From positions 1,054,001-1,118,000 of the forward strand of contig NZ_CP110535.1 of the NCBI RefSeq assembly GCF_026104355.1: a DNA stretch of 64,000 nt. The letters run 5' to 3'. Origin of the DNA: Halomonas sp. BDJS001. Its GTDB lineage: Bacteria; Pseudomonadota; Gammaproteobacteria; Pseudomonadales; Halomonadaceae. A model generated the notes under the pieces. That model was not told where the DNA came from. It searched no databases and saw only the letters and a list, made by a program, of their open reading frames with translations. The translations under genes and the position numbers were made by a program. Each line of letters opens with the position of its first letter. Position 1 is the first letter of the stretch. Positions 34,429 to 43,645 of the stretch are shown in pieces.

Positions 34429-36036
34429 TTACCAGGGAAGCACAGCCCCATCGGTGCGTGGTTCGGTGCCGCCTTGAAGTACCCCAGTGTCAGGATGACG
34501 CAGAATGATTTGGCCACGGCCAAAACTGATTGAATCGGCGACTTTGACGATGTCGTGGCCGCGGCGTGCCAGGGCCAGCGCTAAGTGATTGGGAAAATCG
34601 GCCTCAACTTCGATGGTTCTGCCTTTGGTCCATTTCCAACGGGGCATATCCAGCGCCGCTTGAGGATTCAGTTGATCCTCAAGCATGGCCGTTACCACCT
34701 GCACATGGCCCTGGGGCTGCATATAGCCACCCATCACGCCAAACGGCCCAACGGCTTGGTTATCTTTGGTGATAAAGCCAGGAATGATGGTGTGGTAGGT
34801 GCGTTTGCCCGGTGCCAGTGCATTAGGGTGTTGTGGATCCAAGGAGAACGACCAGCCGCGGTTTTGCAGGCTGATGCCGGTTCCTGGCACCACCATGCCT
34901 GAGCCAAAGCCTTTGAAATTACTCTGAATCAGCGACACCATATTGCCATCGCTGTCAGCTGTTGCAAGATACACCGTGCCGCCTTTAATTGGATTGCCGT
35001 GTACCGGATCGACCGCCTGTTCGCCAATCAGCGCTGCTCGCGCTTTTAAATAGTCGTCGTCCAACATTTGATCAATCGTGGGACGCATCGCGTCTAGATC
35101 GGTAACGTGCGCGAAGCCATCAACGTAGGCCAGTTTGGTGGCTTCGATACGGCGGTGAAGGGTTTCAATCGGGTCAGATCCCTCTGCGCCTAAGTGCTCA
35201 AGCATACCCAGCGCTTGCAGTACTATCATGCCACTGCCGTTGGGAGGGATCTCCCAAATATCGTGGTCTTTATAGCGAACGCTAATCGGATCTACCCACT
35301 CCGGCTGGTAAGCAGCCAGATCTTCTTTGCGTAGCAGCCCGCCATGTTCCCGGGAGAAGGTGTCGATGGCTTTGGCCAGCTCGCCTTCGTAAAACGCTTT
35401 AGCGTGGGTGTCAGCAATGGCTTTTAGGCTTTTTGCATGGCCTTCAGAACGCCATAGCTCACCCGCCTTAGGCGCTCGACCTTCGGGGGCAAAGGTATCA
35501 AACCAAGGTTTGAAAGAGGCATCGTTATAGGCTGAATACGTATTGAAAGCCTCTTTCCACATTTGATGAATAACGGGAGAGACGGGAAAACCTTCATCTG
35601 CCAGCGCAATGGCAGGCGCTAGCAGTTCAGCGAATGGCAGCTTGCCGAAGCGCTCAGAGAGCGCCGCCCAGGCAGCGGGTGCTCCAGGAACTGTGACAGG
35701 CAGCATACCGTGATTGGGCACTGCATCATGGCCGAGTGCTTTCAGCGCTTCAATGGTCGCCGCTTGTGGCGCAGGGCCACTGGCATTAAGGCCATGTAGC
35801 TTGCCGTCGACCCAGACAATCGCAAAGGCATCGCTGCCGATCCCATTGGAGGTGGGTTCGACCACCGTTAGCGCCGCCGCTGTTGCAATGGCGGCATCAA
35901 TGGCGTTACCTCCTTGCTGCAGGATGTTAATACCCACTTGCGCCGCTAATGGCTGTGAGGTGGCGACCATGCCACGTTTACCGAAGGTGGCCATCCGGCG
36001 CGAGGCGCTGGGATAATAGAGTGCATCTTGTTGCAT
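34429..36036 (-). CDS. Gamma-glutamyltransferase-like Ntn hydrolase, cytoplasmic
   Basis: Self-processing hydrolase of the GGT family (535 residues from ATG 36036, AAGGAA upstream). Family motifs: GMVATSQPLAAQVGINILQQGGNAIDAAIA near residue 25, PTSNGIGSDAFAIV, and the cleavage region KGGTVYLATADSDGNMVS near 370, where the Thr would become the new N-terminal nucleophile. There is no signal peptide, whereas classical GGT is periplasmic; this points to the HpxW/oxamate amidohydrolase-like branch. It is the last gene of the tctCBA operon (46 bp after tctA), so it probably hydrolyses the compound that transporter imports. Substrate unknown. Confidence 0.92.
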   Translation of the reverse strand: MQQDALYYPSASRRMATFGKRGMVATSQPLAAQVGINILQQGGNAIDAAIATAAALTVVEPTSNGIGSDAFAIVWVDGKLHGLNASGPAPQAATIEALKALGHDAVPNHGMLPVTVPGAPAAWAALSERFGKLPFAELLAPAIALADEGFPVSPVIHQMWKEAFNTYSAYNDASFKPWFDTFAPEGRAPKAGELWRSEGHAKSLKAIADTHAKAFYEGELAKAIDTFSREHGGLLRKEDLAAYQPEWVDPISVRYKDHDIWEIPPNGSGMIVLQALGMLEHLGAEGSDPIETLHRRIEATKLAYVDGFAHVTDLDAMRPTIDQMLDDDYLKARAALIGEQAVDPVHGNPIKGGTVYLATADSDGNMVSLIQSNFKGFGSGMVVPGTGISLQNRGWSFSLDPQHPNALAPGKRTYHTIIPGFITKDNQAVGPFGVMGGYMQPQGHVQVVTAMLEDQLNPQAALDMPRWKWTKGRTIEVEADFPNHLALALARRGHDIVKVADSISFGRGQIILRHPDTGVLQGGTEPRTDGAVLPW

Positions 36037-36082
36037 GCCAGAGTTCCTTTTGAACGGAGTTATCAAATAGCCTAGTAATGTC

Positions 36083-37597
36083 TTAAATGTTTTCCCGCTG
36101 AGCGGCATTTTTTAACCGCTGAATCTTGCGATCCTGATAGAGCGAAAACAAAATCGAAGCGACGGCTAATGCCAGGAAAAGCGCAGAGAGAGGCCGGGTT
36201 AAAAACGTCAACCAGCTTTCGTTAAGCTCTAAGGCGCGGAATAGCTGACGTTCAAGGTTGTCGCCAAGTACCACGCCGAGTATCAGAGGCGTTAGGGGAA
36301 CGTCCGCTTTCCACAGCAGGTAGCCGATGATGCCGAAGATAAACAGCACCCAAATATCAAACAGGTTGTTATTCAGGGCGTAAGCACCAATGGCACACAG
36401 CATTAATACGACGGGAACGAGGATCTGTTGGGGGATCAACGATATTTTGGCGAACCAGCGCACTAGCAGCAGGTTGCAAAGCACCATGACCACCGCACCG
36501 ATCAGTAAGCTGGCATAAATAGCACCCACCAATACGGGGTTTTGTTCGAACATCATTGGCCCCGGCGTAATGCCGTGCAGAATCAGTACGCCCATCATGA
36601 TCGCCATAGGCAGATCGCCCGGTATGCCCAATGCCAGCGTGGGTACAAAAGCGCCGCCCGCCACCGCACTGTTGGAGGCTTCAGAAGCCACAATGCCACT
36701 CGGCGTACCGGTGCCAAACTCTTCCGGATGTCGGGAGAATTTTTTTGCTTGGTCGTAACTCAAGAAGTTGGCAACGGTACCGCCGGTGCCAGGGAGCGCC
36801 CCTACTAAACTGCCAATCAGCGATGAGCGAAGGGTATTGAGCTTTTGCCCCGCCATATCTTTGAGTATTAGGCCGTAGGGAATGGTGACATTGGTGTCGA
36901 TTTTTTTGGCGTCACTTTTCTCATCCTTCAGCTTTTCGATATTGCCAAGCAGCTGTGAGAAGGCAAAGATACCGATCATCACGGGCAGGATTTCAAACCC
37001 AGAGCCCATTGCAGGCAGGCCAAAGTCAAAGCGCAGGTTGCTGTTGCGGTCATAGCCAACGGTGGTGATCAAGAGGCCTAACGCCGCGGCCATCAGGCCT
37101 TTGAGCAACGCGCCACTTGAAAGTCCGGCTACCAGCGTCAGGGCGAAAACGATTAACGCGGTAATTTCCCAGGGGCGGAAATTCATGCTGAAACTGGCAA
37201 TCAACGGGCCGAAAAAAACCAGTACTGCCACGCTAATCAGCGTGCCTAGAAAAGACGATGCAACGCCGATGCCCAAGGCGCGGCCAGGTTCGCCTTTCTG
37301 TGCCATTGGGTAGCCATCATAAACGGTGGTAATCGATGAGGGGGTGCCAGGTATTCCCAGCATGACGCCAGACACAATGCCGCCAGAGTACCCACCCACA
37401 AACACACCGACCATCAGCGATACGCCGCTTACCGGATCCATGGCAAACGTGAATGGGAAGACCACCAAGATAGCCATGGTGACGGTAAAACCAGGAATGC
37501 TCCCGCCAACAATCCCAAACAGTACGCCAATGATGATCAAGCCCAAGACCGATGGCGTGCCGACCTCAGCGAGGGCTTGGAGAAAAAAGTTGGTCAT
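36083..37597 (-). CDS. tctA: Tripartite tricarboxylate transporter, large permease TctA
   Basis: Inner-membrane permease of the TTT system, 504 residues with about eleven helices. TctA signatures: GIVGGSIPGFTVTMAI (about residue 30), GGYSGGIVSGVMLGIPGTPSSI (about 68), the repeated motif SLVGALPGTGGTVANFLSYDQAKKFS (about 265) and SNSAVAGGAFVPTLALGIPGDL (about 310), where the two PG-containing loops probably form the substrate path. GGAG precedes the ATG. Together with TctB and TctC it would import a carboxylate using the ion gradient. Located 13 bp after tctB. Confidence 0.97.
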   Translation of the reverse strand: MTNFFLQALAEVGTPSVLGLIIIGVLFGIVGGSIPGFTVTMAILVVFPFTFAMDPVSGVSLMVGVFVGGYSGGIVSGVMLGIPGTPSSITTVYDGYPMAQKGEPGRALGIGVASSFLGTLISVAVLVFFGPLIASFSMNFRPWEITALIVFALTLVAGLSSGALLKGLMAAALGLLITTVGYDRNSNLRFDFGLPAMGSGFEILPVMIGIFAFSQLLGNIEKLKDEKSDAKKIDTNVTIPYGLILKDMAGQKLNTLRSSLIGSLVGALPGTGGTVANFLSYDQAKKFSRHPEEFGTGTPSGIVASEASNSAVAGGAFVPTLALGIPGDLPMAIMMGVLILHGITPGPMMFEQNPVLVGAIYASLLIGAVVMVLCNLLLVRWFAKISLIPQQILVPVVLMLCAIGAYALNNNLFDIWVLFIFGIIGYLLWKADVPLTPLILGVVLGDNLERQLFRALELNESWLTFLTRPLSALFLALAVASILFSLYQDRKIQRLKNAAQRENI

Positions 37598-37610
37598 TAT
37601 TTACTCCAGG

Positions 37611-38081
37611 TTAAGGCAGCCAAACATTCAGGCCATAGCGGAAAACGACAAATATCACGATAGTTAAGGTGGCGCTAAGAGTGAGATTAATCATCCATTT
37701 ACGTCGCGTATCAATGCCCAACAGTAGAGCCAGAGAAGCGACCAAGAAGCCTATGGTGGCTGCGATATACCCCACCACTGGAAGTAAGGCAGCGTAGAGC
37801 CCAAACAGTAGAAACAGAGCGAGTATGGTGCGTCGGCTTTGAAACCACTCAGTAACCAGCTGTTTTGCGCCAAGCCGTTCAGGCACGTTTACCCATAAGG
37901 AACGCACTAAAATCAGCAGTGATAACACCCCAATCACGACTAACAAAATGCGAGGGAAAAGCGCTGACCCATAAGGCTGCCAGCTGGTCGGTGGACGAAT
38001 ATCACCCGACTCCATCCACATGACAGCCACAATTAAGAGCAGCGCCAGCGCCAAGGCGCGGTCTTTAGTTAGCGTAAGCAT
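37611..38081 (-). CDS. tctB: Tripartite tricarboxylate transporter, small permease TctB
   Basis: Four-helix small membrane subunit of the TTT transporter (156 residues from ATG 38081, with GGAGG upstream). Helix 1 is ALALALLLIVAVMWM; WQPYGSALFPRILLVVIGVLSLLIL is the typical helix 2 region (PxxxP-like), followed by two more helices (FLLFGLYAALLPVVGYIAATIGFLVASLALLLG). These proteins are poorly conserved and recognised mainly by layout and by lying between tctC and tctA, as here. Confidence 0.9.
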   Translation of the reverse strand: MLTLTKDRALALALLLIVAVMWMESGDIRPPTSWQPYGSALFPRILLVVIGVLSLLILVRSLWVNVPERLGAKQLVTEWFQSRRTILALFLLFGLYAALLPVVGYIAATIGFLVASLALLLGIDTRRKWMINLTLSATLTIVIFVVFRYGLNVWLP

Positions 38082-38138
38082 TAGCGATGCCTCCGGCAGC
38101 TCTAGCCCCCGCATTAACGAGGGCTAGAGCGTGCGCCC

Positions 38139-39119
38139 TCAGTTCTGGAAATCGATGTTCTCGGCAGCAGCGGAGAGTGCAGCTTCGTTTTCATCCAGAA
38201 ACGTTTGGTAATCATCACCGGCCAGAAAGCGAACAACAGAGCCAAATTCATTCTCAATACGACTCTGGACTTCTTCATTTTCCAGTGCTTGGCCATAGGC
38301 ATCAGCAATGGTATCGATCACTTCCGGAGGCGTGCCTTTAGGCGCGAAAATGCCTCGACTGGTCGAGTGATCCATCTCGATGCCTTGCTCACGCAAGGTA
38401 GCGACATCGGGCATGCTTTCGAGACGTTCTGGATGAGCGATACCGAGCGCGCGGAAGGTGCCATCTTCAAAAAACGCACCGCCAGAGGGCAGGTTGAACA
38501 TCGCGAAATCAACTTCTTCCGCCATCAAGGCCGATACCTGTTCTCCCGTATCGGGATAGCCAACTAGACGTACATCGGCCATATCAATGCCCGCCTCCTG
38601 GAAGAACTGTGCCCAGAAGAAGTGATCCGTGGAGCTGGGGATCATGCTGAAACGCACTTGGCCTGGATTTTCACTGACGTAGTCAGCGATTTCGTCAGCG
38701 CTCTGCACGGGATGATTGGCATGTGCAGTGGGAATGTTGATGGTTTGGGTAAGTAGCGCGATAGGTTCGAAGGCATCAAACGAGTAGTCGACGGTGCCCG
38801 CTAGCTTTGAAAGTGCAATGGTGTCGTGGCTGCCAAGCAGCGTGTAGCCATCGGGATCAGCATCTTTCACGTTGCGTGAACCCAAAGTTGCCCCAGCACC
38901 TGCCATATTGACGGGTACGATGGACTCGCCTAGCGTTTTCTCAGCTTCCTGAGAAATCAACCGGAACAGGATATCCGTTGCTCCCCCAGGCCCGTAAGGG
39001 ATGATTAAGCGAATATCCTGCTCGGGATAGTCAGCTTGTGCGGTGGTGGTAATTGCCAAACTAGACGCAAGTCCGATGGCGGCGAGGGTAGTGCTTAGAG
39101 TAAATGTTGAACGCGTCAT
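38139..39119 (-). CDS. tctC: Tripartite tricarboxylate transporter substrate-binding protein TctC
   Basis: Periplasmic solute-binding protein (Bug family), 326 residues. Signal peptide at 1-29 (LAAIGLASSLAITTTAQA-DYPEQD). Family motifs follow: IRLIIPYGPGGATDILFRL, VNMAGAGATLGSRNVKDADPDGYTLLGSH, and near the C-terminus RGIFAPKGTPPEVIDTIADAY. It would deliver a carboxylate to TctA/B. AAGGTG precedes the ATG. First gene of the operon tctC-tctB-tctA-GGT. Ligands in this family range from citrate to aromatic acids and amides, so none can be named. Confidence 0.95.
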   Translation of the reverse strand: MTRSTFTLSTTLAAIGLASSLAITTTAQADYPEQDIRLIIPYGPGGATDILFRLISQEAEKTLGESIVPVNMAGAGATLGSRNVKDADPDGYTLLGSHDTIALSKLAGTVDYSFDAFEPIALLTQTINIPTAHANHPVQSADEIADYVSENPGQVRFSMIPSSTDHFFWAQFFQEAGIDMADVRLVGYPDTGEQVSALMAEEVDFAMFNLPSGGAFFEDGTFRALGIAHPERLESMPDVATLREQGIEMDHSTSRGIFAPKGTPPEVIDTIADAYGQALENEEVQSRIENEFGSVVRFLAGDDYQTFLDENEAALSAAAENIDFQN

Positions 39120-39241
39120 TCTTATACACCTTTATGTTTTGAGGTTGGTGTTGAGGGATGCCGCCCTTACTGCAGCGGCGTGGTGAGCGCGTGATCCGTT
39201 TTCGGGTTCTTGTTGTTTGATAAATGCATCTGCAATGAGTG

Positions 39242-39772
39242 TTAGCCGAGGAAGAAGCCTCCATAAACCAAGGCGCCCATGACCACAAAGGCGGGGTGCG
39301 TTTTGAAGCGGATCAATGCAATAGCGGCGACTATTCCAATAATCAGGGTATGAATCGTGCCGCTGGAGTCCAAGCTTTCGAGCAGAAATCCCAGGGTTAG
39401 CCAGGCCATCATCATGGCGATGACCGGGCGTACCCACTGGCTCATGCGCTTAACTCTGGGAGAGTCGCGGTGGCGGTAGAGCAGCCCCAAGGCACCCAGC
39501 ATTAGCAGCAGCGTGGGGATCACCGTGGCAGCTACGGCGATGAAAGCGCCGCCAATGCCCGCTACTTCATAGCCCACGTAGCCGGCCATTTTGGTGGCGA
39601 TAGGGCTAGGCAAGGCGTTACCCAAGGCTAATGTTTCCGCGAAGGTTTGCGCGGTCATCCAGCCATAACGGCCCACCACTTCCGCCTCAATCAGTGGAAT
39701 AATGGCCGGGCCACCGCCGTAACCGATAATGTTGGGAATAAAAAAAGCTAAGAAGAGATCCCAGTAAATCAT
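39242..39772 (-). CDS. chrA: Chromate transporter, C-terminal-type half (CHR domain)
   Basis: One CHR domain of 176 residues with about six helices. The signature is FFIPNIIGYGGGPAIIPLIEAEVV at the N-terminus, followed by FAETLALGNALPSPIATKMAGYVGY. It overlaps the upstream half by 4 bp (39769-39772), so the two are translated together and probably make a heterodimer equivalent to two-domain ChrA. Such pairs export chromate in proven cases, but many act on unknown anions. No chromate-specific regulator is nearby. Confidence 0.92.
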   Translation of the reverse strand: MIYWDLFLAFFIPNIIGYGGGPAIIPLIEAEVVGRYGWMTAQTFAETLALGNALPSPIATKMAGYVGYEVAGIGGAFIAVAATVIPTLLLMLGALGLLYRHRDSPRVKRMSQWVRPVIAMMMAWLTLGFLLESLDSSGTIHTLIIGIVAAIALIRFKTHPAFVVMGALVYGGFFLG

Positions 39773-40338
39773 GCCGTCCCCTCCGCTTTTTTCTTGCCAG
39801 CAGGACGCAGCAGGGCGGCAACGAGAATGGCGCCGATCACCCAGCCTGGGTGAAGGCCGAGCCAGTAGATTAGCCCGGCGGCAATAATGGCCATGGCAAT
39901 ACTAACCAGCCAGCCAAGTGCTGCCTGTGATTTCTCAAAAAAGTCCCAAGTGAGTTGCGCCATCATCACCATGACTACTGGCACCACTGCTTGGCCCATG
40001 CCGCGAATCCATGCCACATCGCGGTAGCGGCTGAAAATGCCTAACATGACAATCATCGCTACAATCATTGGCACGATAATGGCAATGACGGCGGCGATGC
40101 AGCCTGTTACACCGCCCACTCGGTAGCCAATGTAGCCGGGCATTTTGGTGGCAATGGGGCCCGGTAGGGTATTGCCAATCGCCAGCACGTCGGCGAACTC
40201 TTCATCGGTTAGCCAGTGGTGGCGGGTGACGACCTCGGCCCGTACTAAGGGAATCATGGCGGGGCCGCCACCGAAACCGAAGATGCCAATGCGGAAGAAG
40301 GCCCAGAATAGTTGCCAGGAAACAGCAGGTGGTTTCAT
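39769..40338 (-). CDS. chrA: Chromate transporter, N-terminal-type half (CHR domain)
   Basis: Short-chain CHR protein of 189 residues. FFRIGIFGFGGGPAMIPLVRAEVV and FADVLAIGNTLPGPIATKMPGYIGY match the CHR signature, parallel to those in its partner but with FGFGGG in place of GYGGG. It has five or six hydrophobic segments and ends RPAGKKKAEGTA, a basic cytoplasmic tail. It precedes its partner with a 4-bp overlap. The neighbouring divergent GntR-type gene (179 bp away) is the only candidate local regulator. Confidence 0.92.
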   Translation of the reverse strand: MKPPAVSWQLFWAFFRIGIFGFGGGPAMIPLVRAEVVTRHHWLTDEEFADVLAIGNTLPGPIATKMPGYIGYRVGGVTGCIAAVIAIIVPMIVAMIVMLGIFSRYRDVAWIRGMGQAVVPVVMVMMAQLTWDFFEKSQAALGWLVSIAMAIIAAGLIYWLGLHPGWVIGAILVAALLRPAGKKKAEGTA

Positions 40339-40517
40339 GGGCGCATATCCCGCACAGCCGACGAAGGGAGCAAAATCATACTCTAGCCTTATTTATCGTT
40401 TGTAGGTTAAAAAATCGATTATCTTGTCTAAAATAGAATATAGGTAGTGCCCGATCCAACGTCAACAGCGAAAAATAGAATGGACAGCGGGGACTGAGAT
40501 GAATAAAGGACATCGCC

Positions 40518-41195
40518 ATGAGTAATTCTTTACCGACGCCAGCAGGGCCAGCAGGTACTGCATCAAGTCGTGTGTTTGATCATTTACGTAAAGATTTGGT
40601 CGGCGGGCGTTTTGTCGCTGGCGAAAAGCTCGCGATCAATGCGCTTAAAGATCGCTACCAAGTCGGTTTGAGTCCGCTAAGAGAAGCGCTCAATAAATTG
40701 GCGGCGTATGGGTTGCTGGTGCAGGAGAATCAGCGGGGCTTTCGGGTTCCGAAGCTGTCCCGGGATGAGCTGGACGATATTGCCCAGATGCGTTTGGAAA
40801 TGGAGGGGATGGCGCTCGAACGGGCGATTGCTAAGGGTGATTCACTCTGGGAGGCCGATTTGCTGGCTGCCGCGCATCGTCTGAAGCGGGCTGATATAAC
40901 CCTGGATAAAGGCGAGGAGTGGGAACACCTGCATACCCAATTTCATCGTACCCTGGTGGCGCCCTGTGGGTCAGTGTGGTTGTTACGATTTATTGAACAA
41001 CTGCATGACCAGTTTGATCGCTATCGCCGTCTGGGGCCGAAGATGCCGACGATTCGCCAAGAGCTTGACGAGCAGCACCATCAGCTTGTGGAGCTGGCGC
41101 TACAGCGCGATGCTAAAGCAGCGCGTGAATTAATGGACGACCATATCCATAAATCTTATGAGGTTGCCTTGAAGCGCTATCAAGAGCACGTGTAG
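40518..41195 (+). CDS. GntR family transcriptional regulator, FadR/FCD subfamily
   Basis: DNA-binding regulator of 225 residues. Winged helix at about 15-80: SSRVFDHLRKDLVGGRFVAGEKLAINALKDRYQVGLSPLREALNKLAAYGLL is the GntR pattern. The FCD ligand domain is at about 90-215, with the metal-binding His/Asp positions DITLDKGEEWEHLHTQFHRTLV and QLDEQHHQLVELALQRD. Ligands of this class are usually small carboxylates, so it could respond to the compound imported by the nearby TctABC system, although that operon is separated by chrA. AAGGA lies ahead of the ATG. Confidence 0.93.
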   Translation: MSNSLPTPAGPAGTASSRVFDHLRKDLVGGRFVAGEKLAINALKDRYQVGLSPLREALNKLAAYGLLVQENQRGFRVPKLSRDELDDIAQMRLEMEGMALERAIAKGDSLWEADLLAAAHRLKRADITLDKGEEWEHLHTQFHRTLVAPCGSVWLLRFIEQLHDQFDRYRRLGPKMPTIRQELDEQHHQLVELALQRDAKAARELMDDHIHKSYEVALKRYQEHV

Positions 41196-41270
41196 TTGGT
41201 CATGAACAGTTGGTAAACTGCTGCGCACAGGGTGTCGGTCATCGCCGACCCGATCAGTAAAGAGGGTGCT

Positions 41271-41825
41271 ATGCACGCAGATAACCAAATAGTTGCGCAA
41301 ACGCTGAACTGGGTGCGCACCTTCATTGTGGCCCACGATATTTGCCCGTTCGCTCAGCGGGAGCTAGCGCGTGACACCATCCGCGTTGAGGTAGTGCGCT
41401 CCAAGAAAATCGAAGTGGCCCTGGGGGAACTGATGGTCGAAGTCCAGTGGCTGGATGAGCATCCAGAAACAGAAACCACGCTGCTGGTATTCCCAACGCT
41501 CTTCAAAAGCTTTGATCACTACCTGGATTTTGTTGAGCTGGCTGAAAGTATTCTTGTCGACCAAGGGTATGAAGGAACCTATCAGCTCGCCACTTTTCAT
41601 CCGGATTACTGCTTCGACGGTACCGAGCCCGATGAAGCCTCTAACTATACCAACCGCTCTCCCTACGCCATGGTGCATCTGTTGCGCGAAGAGAGTGTCG
41701 AAAAGGCGATTGAGTTTTACGGCGATACCGACGCTATTCCCGAGCGCAATATCGCTAAGTTAACGGCCATGGGCAGCGCTACCGCTGAGCAACAGTTGCA
41801 GCACTGTTTTGACTTGAAGGGCTAA
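41271..41825 (+). CDS. DUF1415 family protein
   Basis: Conserved proteobacterial protein of 184 residues with no known function. From ATG 41271 (GAGGGTG upstream) it reads MHADNQIVAQTLNWVRTF, then the family pattern VAHDICPFAQRELARDTIRVEVV, which holds the single conserved Cys, and ATFHPDYCFDGTEPDEASNYTNRSPYAMVHLLREESVEKAI. No signal peptide or membrane helix. The frame could extend upstream to 41232 but without a binding site. Its stop overlaps the end of the restored diguanylate cyclase frame on the other strand. Confidence 0.9.
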   Translation: MHADNQIVAQTLNWVRTFIVAHDICPFAQRELARDTIRVEVVRSKKIEVALGELMVEVQWLDEHPETETTLLVFPTLFKSFDHYLDFVELAESILVDQGYEGTYQLATFHPDYCFDGTEPDEASNYTNRSPYAMVHLLREESVEKAIEFYGDTDAIPERNIAKLTAMGSATAEQQLQHCFDLKG

Positions 41826-43476
41826 GGCGTGTGAATCACTAGCTGATGCTTGCCTTTACTTTTAGCCGCATATAGGGCGCTATCGGCAAGTTTTAGCACC
41901 GTTTCAATATGCAGGCCGTGGTGTGGCCACCAAGCGCGCCCAAACTACAGCCCACATGGGCGCGCTTATTTTCGGGTAGTAAAATCGGTTGGGCGATAGC
42001 CGTAAGTAAACGCCTACTCACTTCGTGGGTAAGCATTTCCAGGTACTCCTGCTTGGTTTTGAGCACCATGACGAATTCATCGCCACCCAGGCGCGCCACC
42101 ACATCGCCACTGCGCAGGGCGTTTTTCAGACGCTGGGTTATCTCAATAAGCAACAGATCTCCCGCATGGTGGCCCAGTTCATCGTTGACCCGTTTGAAAC
42201 CATCCAGATCGATATACATGACCACCATGCTTTGCTGGTTTCTTTCAGCTTCTGGCATGGCCAACTGTAAGTATTGATTCAGAAAGGCGCGATTGGGAAG
42301 CCCCGTTAGTGGGTCGGTATTGGCTAGATCCTCTAAGCGGTTGATCGTTTGACGTTGATCCAGTAGCCGACTGACCATGTTACGCATGGAGGTCGATAGG
42401 CGCTTCATTTCAGGAGAGCCGTTTTCCAGAGGAATACAGTCGGCTTGCTCGCCCTCCTGTATTTGATCGGCGGCACTGGCTAAGCGGGTGAGAGGAGTCA
42501 CCATTCGAGAGGCAATCGCCCAACCAATCATTGCAAACAGCAGCGCCAGTAGAATACCGATGCCCATAATGGCTGCCTGTAGCTGCTCCACAGGGGCAAA
42601 AGCGATAGAGACCGGTTTTCGGCTAATCGCTATCCAGCCTAATCCAGGAAAGTCCTCGTAGCCGTTGCTTCGAGCGTAGCCTGTCACAAATTGTTCACCA
42701 TTGGGCCAGGTTTCAATAGCCCATTGCGGTGATGTGGTAGCGGGGCCGGGTAGATGATCCAGGCTGGCTAATGATTGTCCCATGAGCGTTTCTGGGCCCA
42801 GTAAGACGGTACCATCAGTTGAAAGCAGTAGCATCTCGGTATCTTGACGCTGCTTAGTAGGTGAAAACATTGAATGCTGAATATATTCTGCCCATTCCCA
42901 GCTTAAATGTACCGCCAGAACGCCCTGGAACTCCCTATTGCGGTCATACACCGGGGTGGCAATATCGACGAACTTAAGCGCTTCACCACTGGGGTTAGGC
43001 AGCAGTTGTGCGAGAAGCACTGCCTCATGAACATCGCCTATCCAAAGCGCTTTGCGCCCTTCAATAAATACGGGTCTTTGCGCTATTGAAACACCTTCTA
43101 AAATTCCTCCTGTCGCTGCTTGAACAGTCCCTTCCGGGTCAGTAAAGCCAATCCACGACACAACGTCATGATTGTCTTGCAATCGTTCTAGCTGCCCCCG
43201 TAGCGCGCCAGGGCGCGTGTCATTAGTGAGTGCCTGCATACCCAATAGGAGTTTGACCTCCTTAATGCGTGCATCCATATTGCGCTCTAGCTTATCCACC
43301 ATTTGATAGGCCGCTTCTGCAGTCGCCGTACCAATGCTAGCTTCCATTTGCTGCGCTGATTCACGAGATGCCACCCAGCCAAGTAACAGCGTAGTGGCAA
43401 ACACCAACGTTGCAATTAGTGCGCTAAACCGTGAGCGTAGTGAGAAGCGCGAGAATAACCAGGTATGAACAGACAT
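41822..43476 (-). pseudogene. Membrane diguanylate cyclase (dCache-HAMP-GGDEF), frameshift near the C-terminus
   Basis: Makes c-di-GMP. Membrane helix at about 15-38, periplasmic dCache-type sensor (about 40-285), second helix near 290-315, HAMP, then GGDEF from about 385 with ARLGGDEFVMV. RSGD five residues ahead is an inhibitory I-site (RxxD). After HVGCSLG (about residue 508) the frame turns to unrelated sequence and stops at 41893. The other frame continues the domain as HHGLHIETVLKLADSALYAAKSKGKHQLVIHTP to a TAG at 41822-41824. One base is missing at about 41944-41952; restoring it gives SLGxAWWPHHGLH, the normal GGDEF ending. The active site is upstream of the break, but the fold would lose its last helices. 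Confidence 0.88.
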
Positions 43477-43610
43477 TATTATTAGCCATCACCGATAAGA
43501 GAAACTGCTTATTAACGTATTGTCATTAGCTGAAGGAAAGTACCTTATTCTGCTGTTTTTTGCATTTAACGGGTGGTTAATTATGATTCACTTAAAGACT
43601 GGCTCAAGGG

Positions 43611-43634
43611 AAAAAGGGCCAGCAAAGCTGGCCC
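43611..43634 (-). terminator. Terminator for the second chemoreceptor gene
   Basis: GGGCCAGC (43616-43623) pairs with GCTGGCCC (43627-43634). On the minus strand five T follow, 12 bp after the gene's stop. Confidence 0.78.
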
Positions 43635-43645
43635 GGAAATGTGAA

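Noticed and set aside
39132..39437. Minus-strand frame between tctC and the chromate transporter half
   Set aside because: It overlaps the conserved CHR domain in another frame and its translation has no coherent composition.
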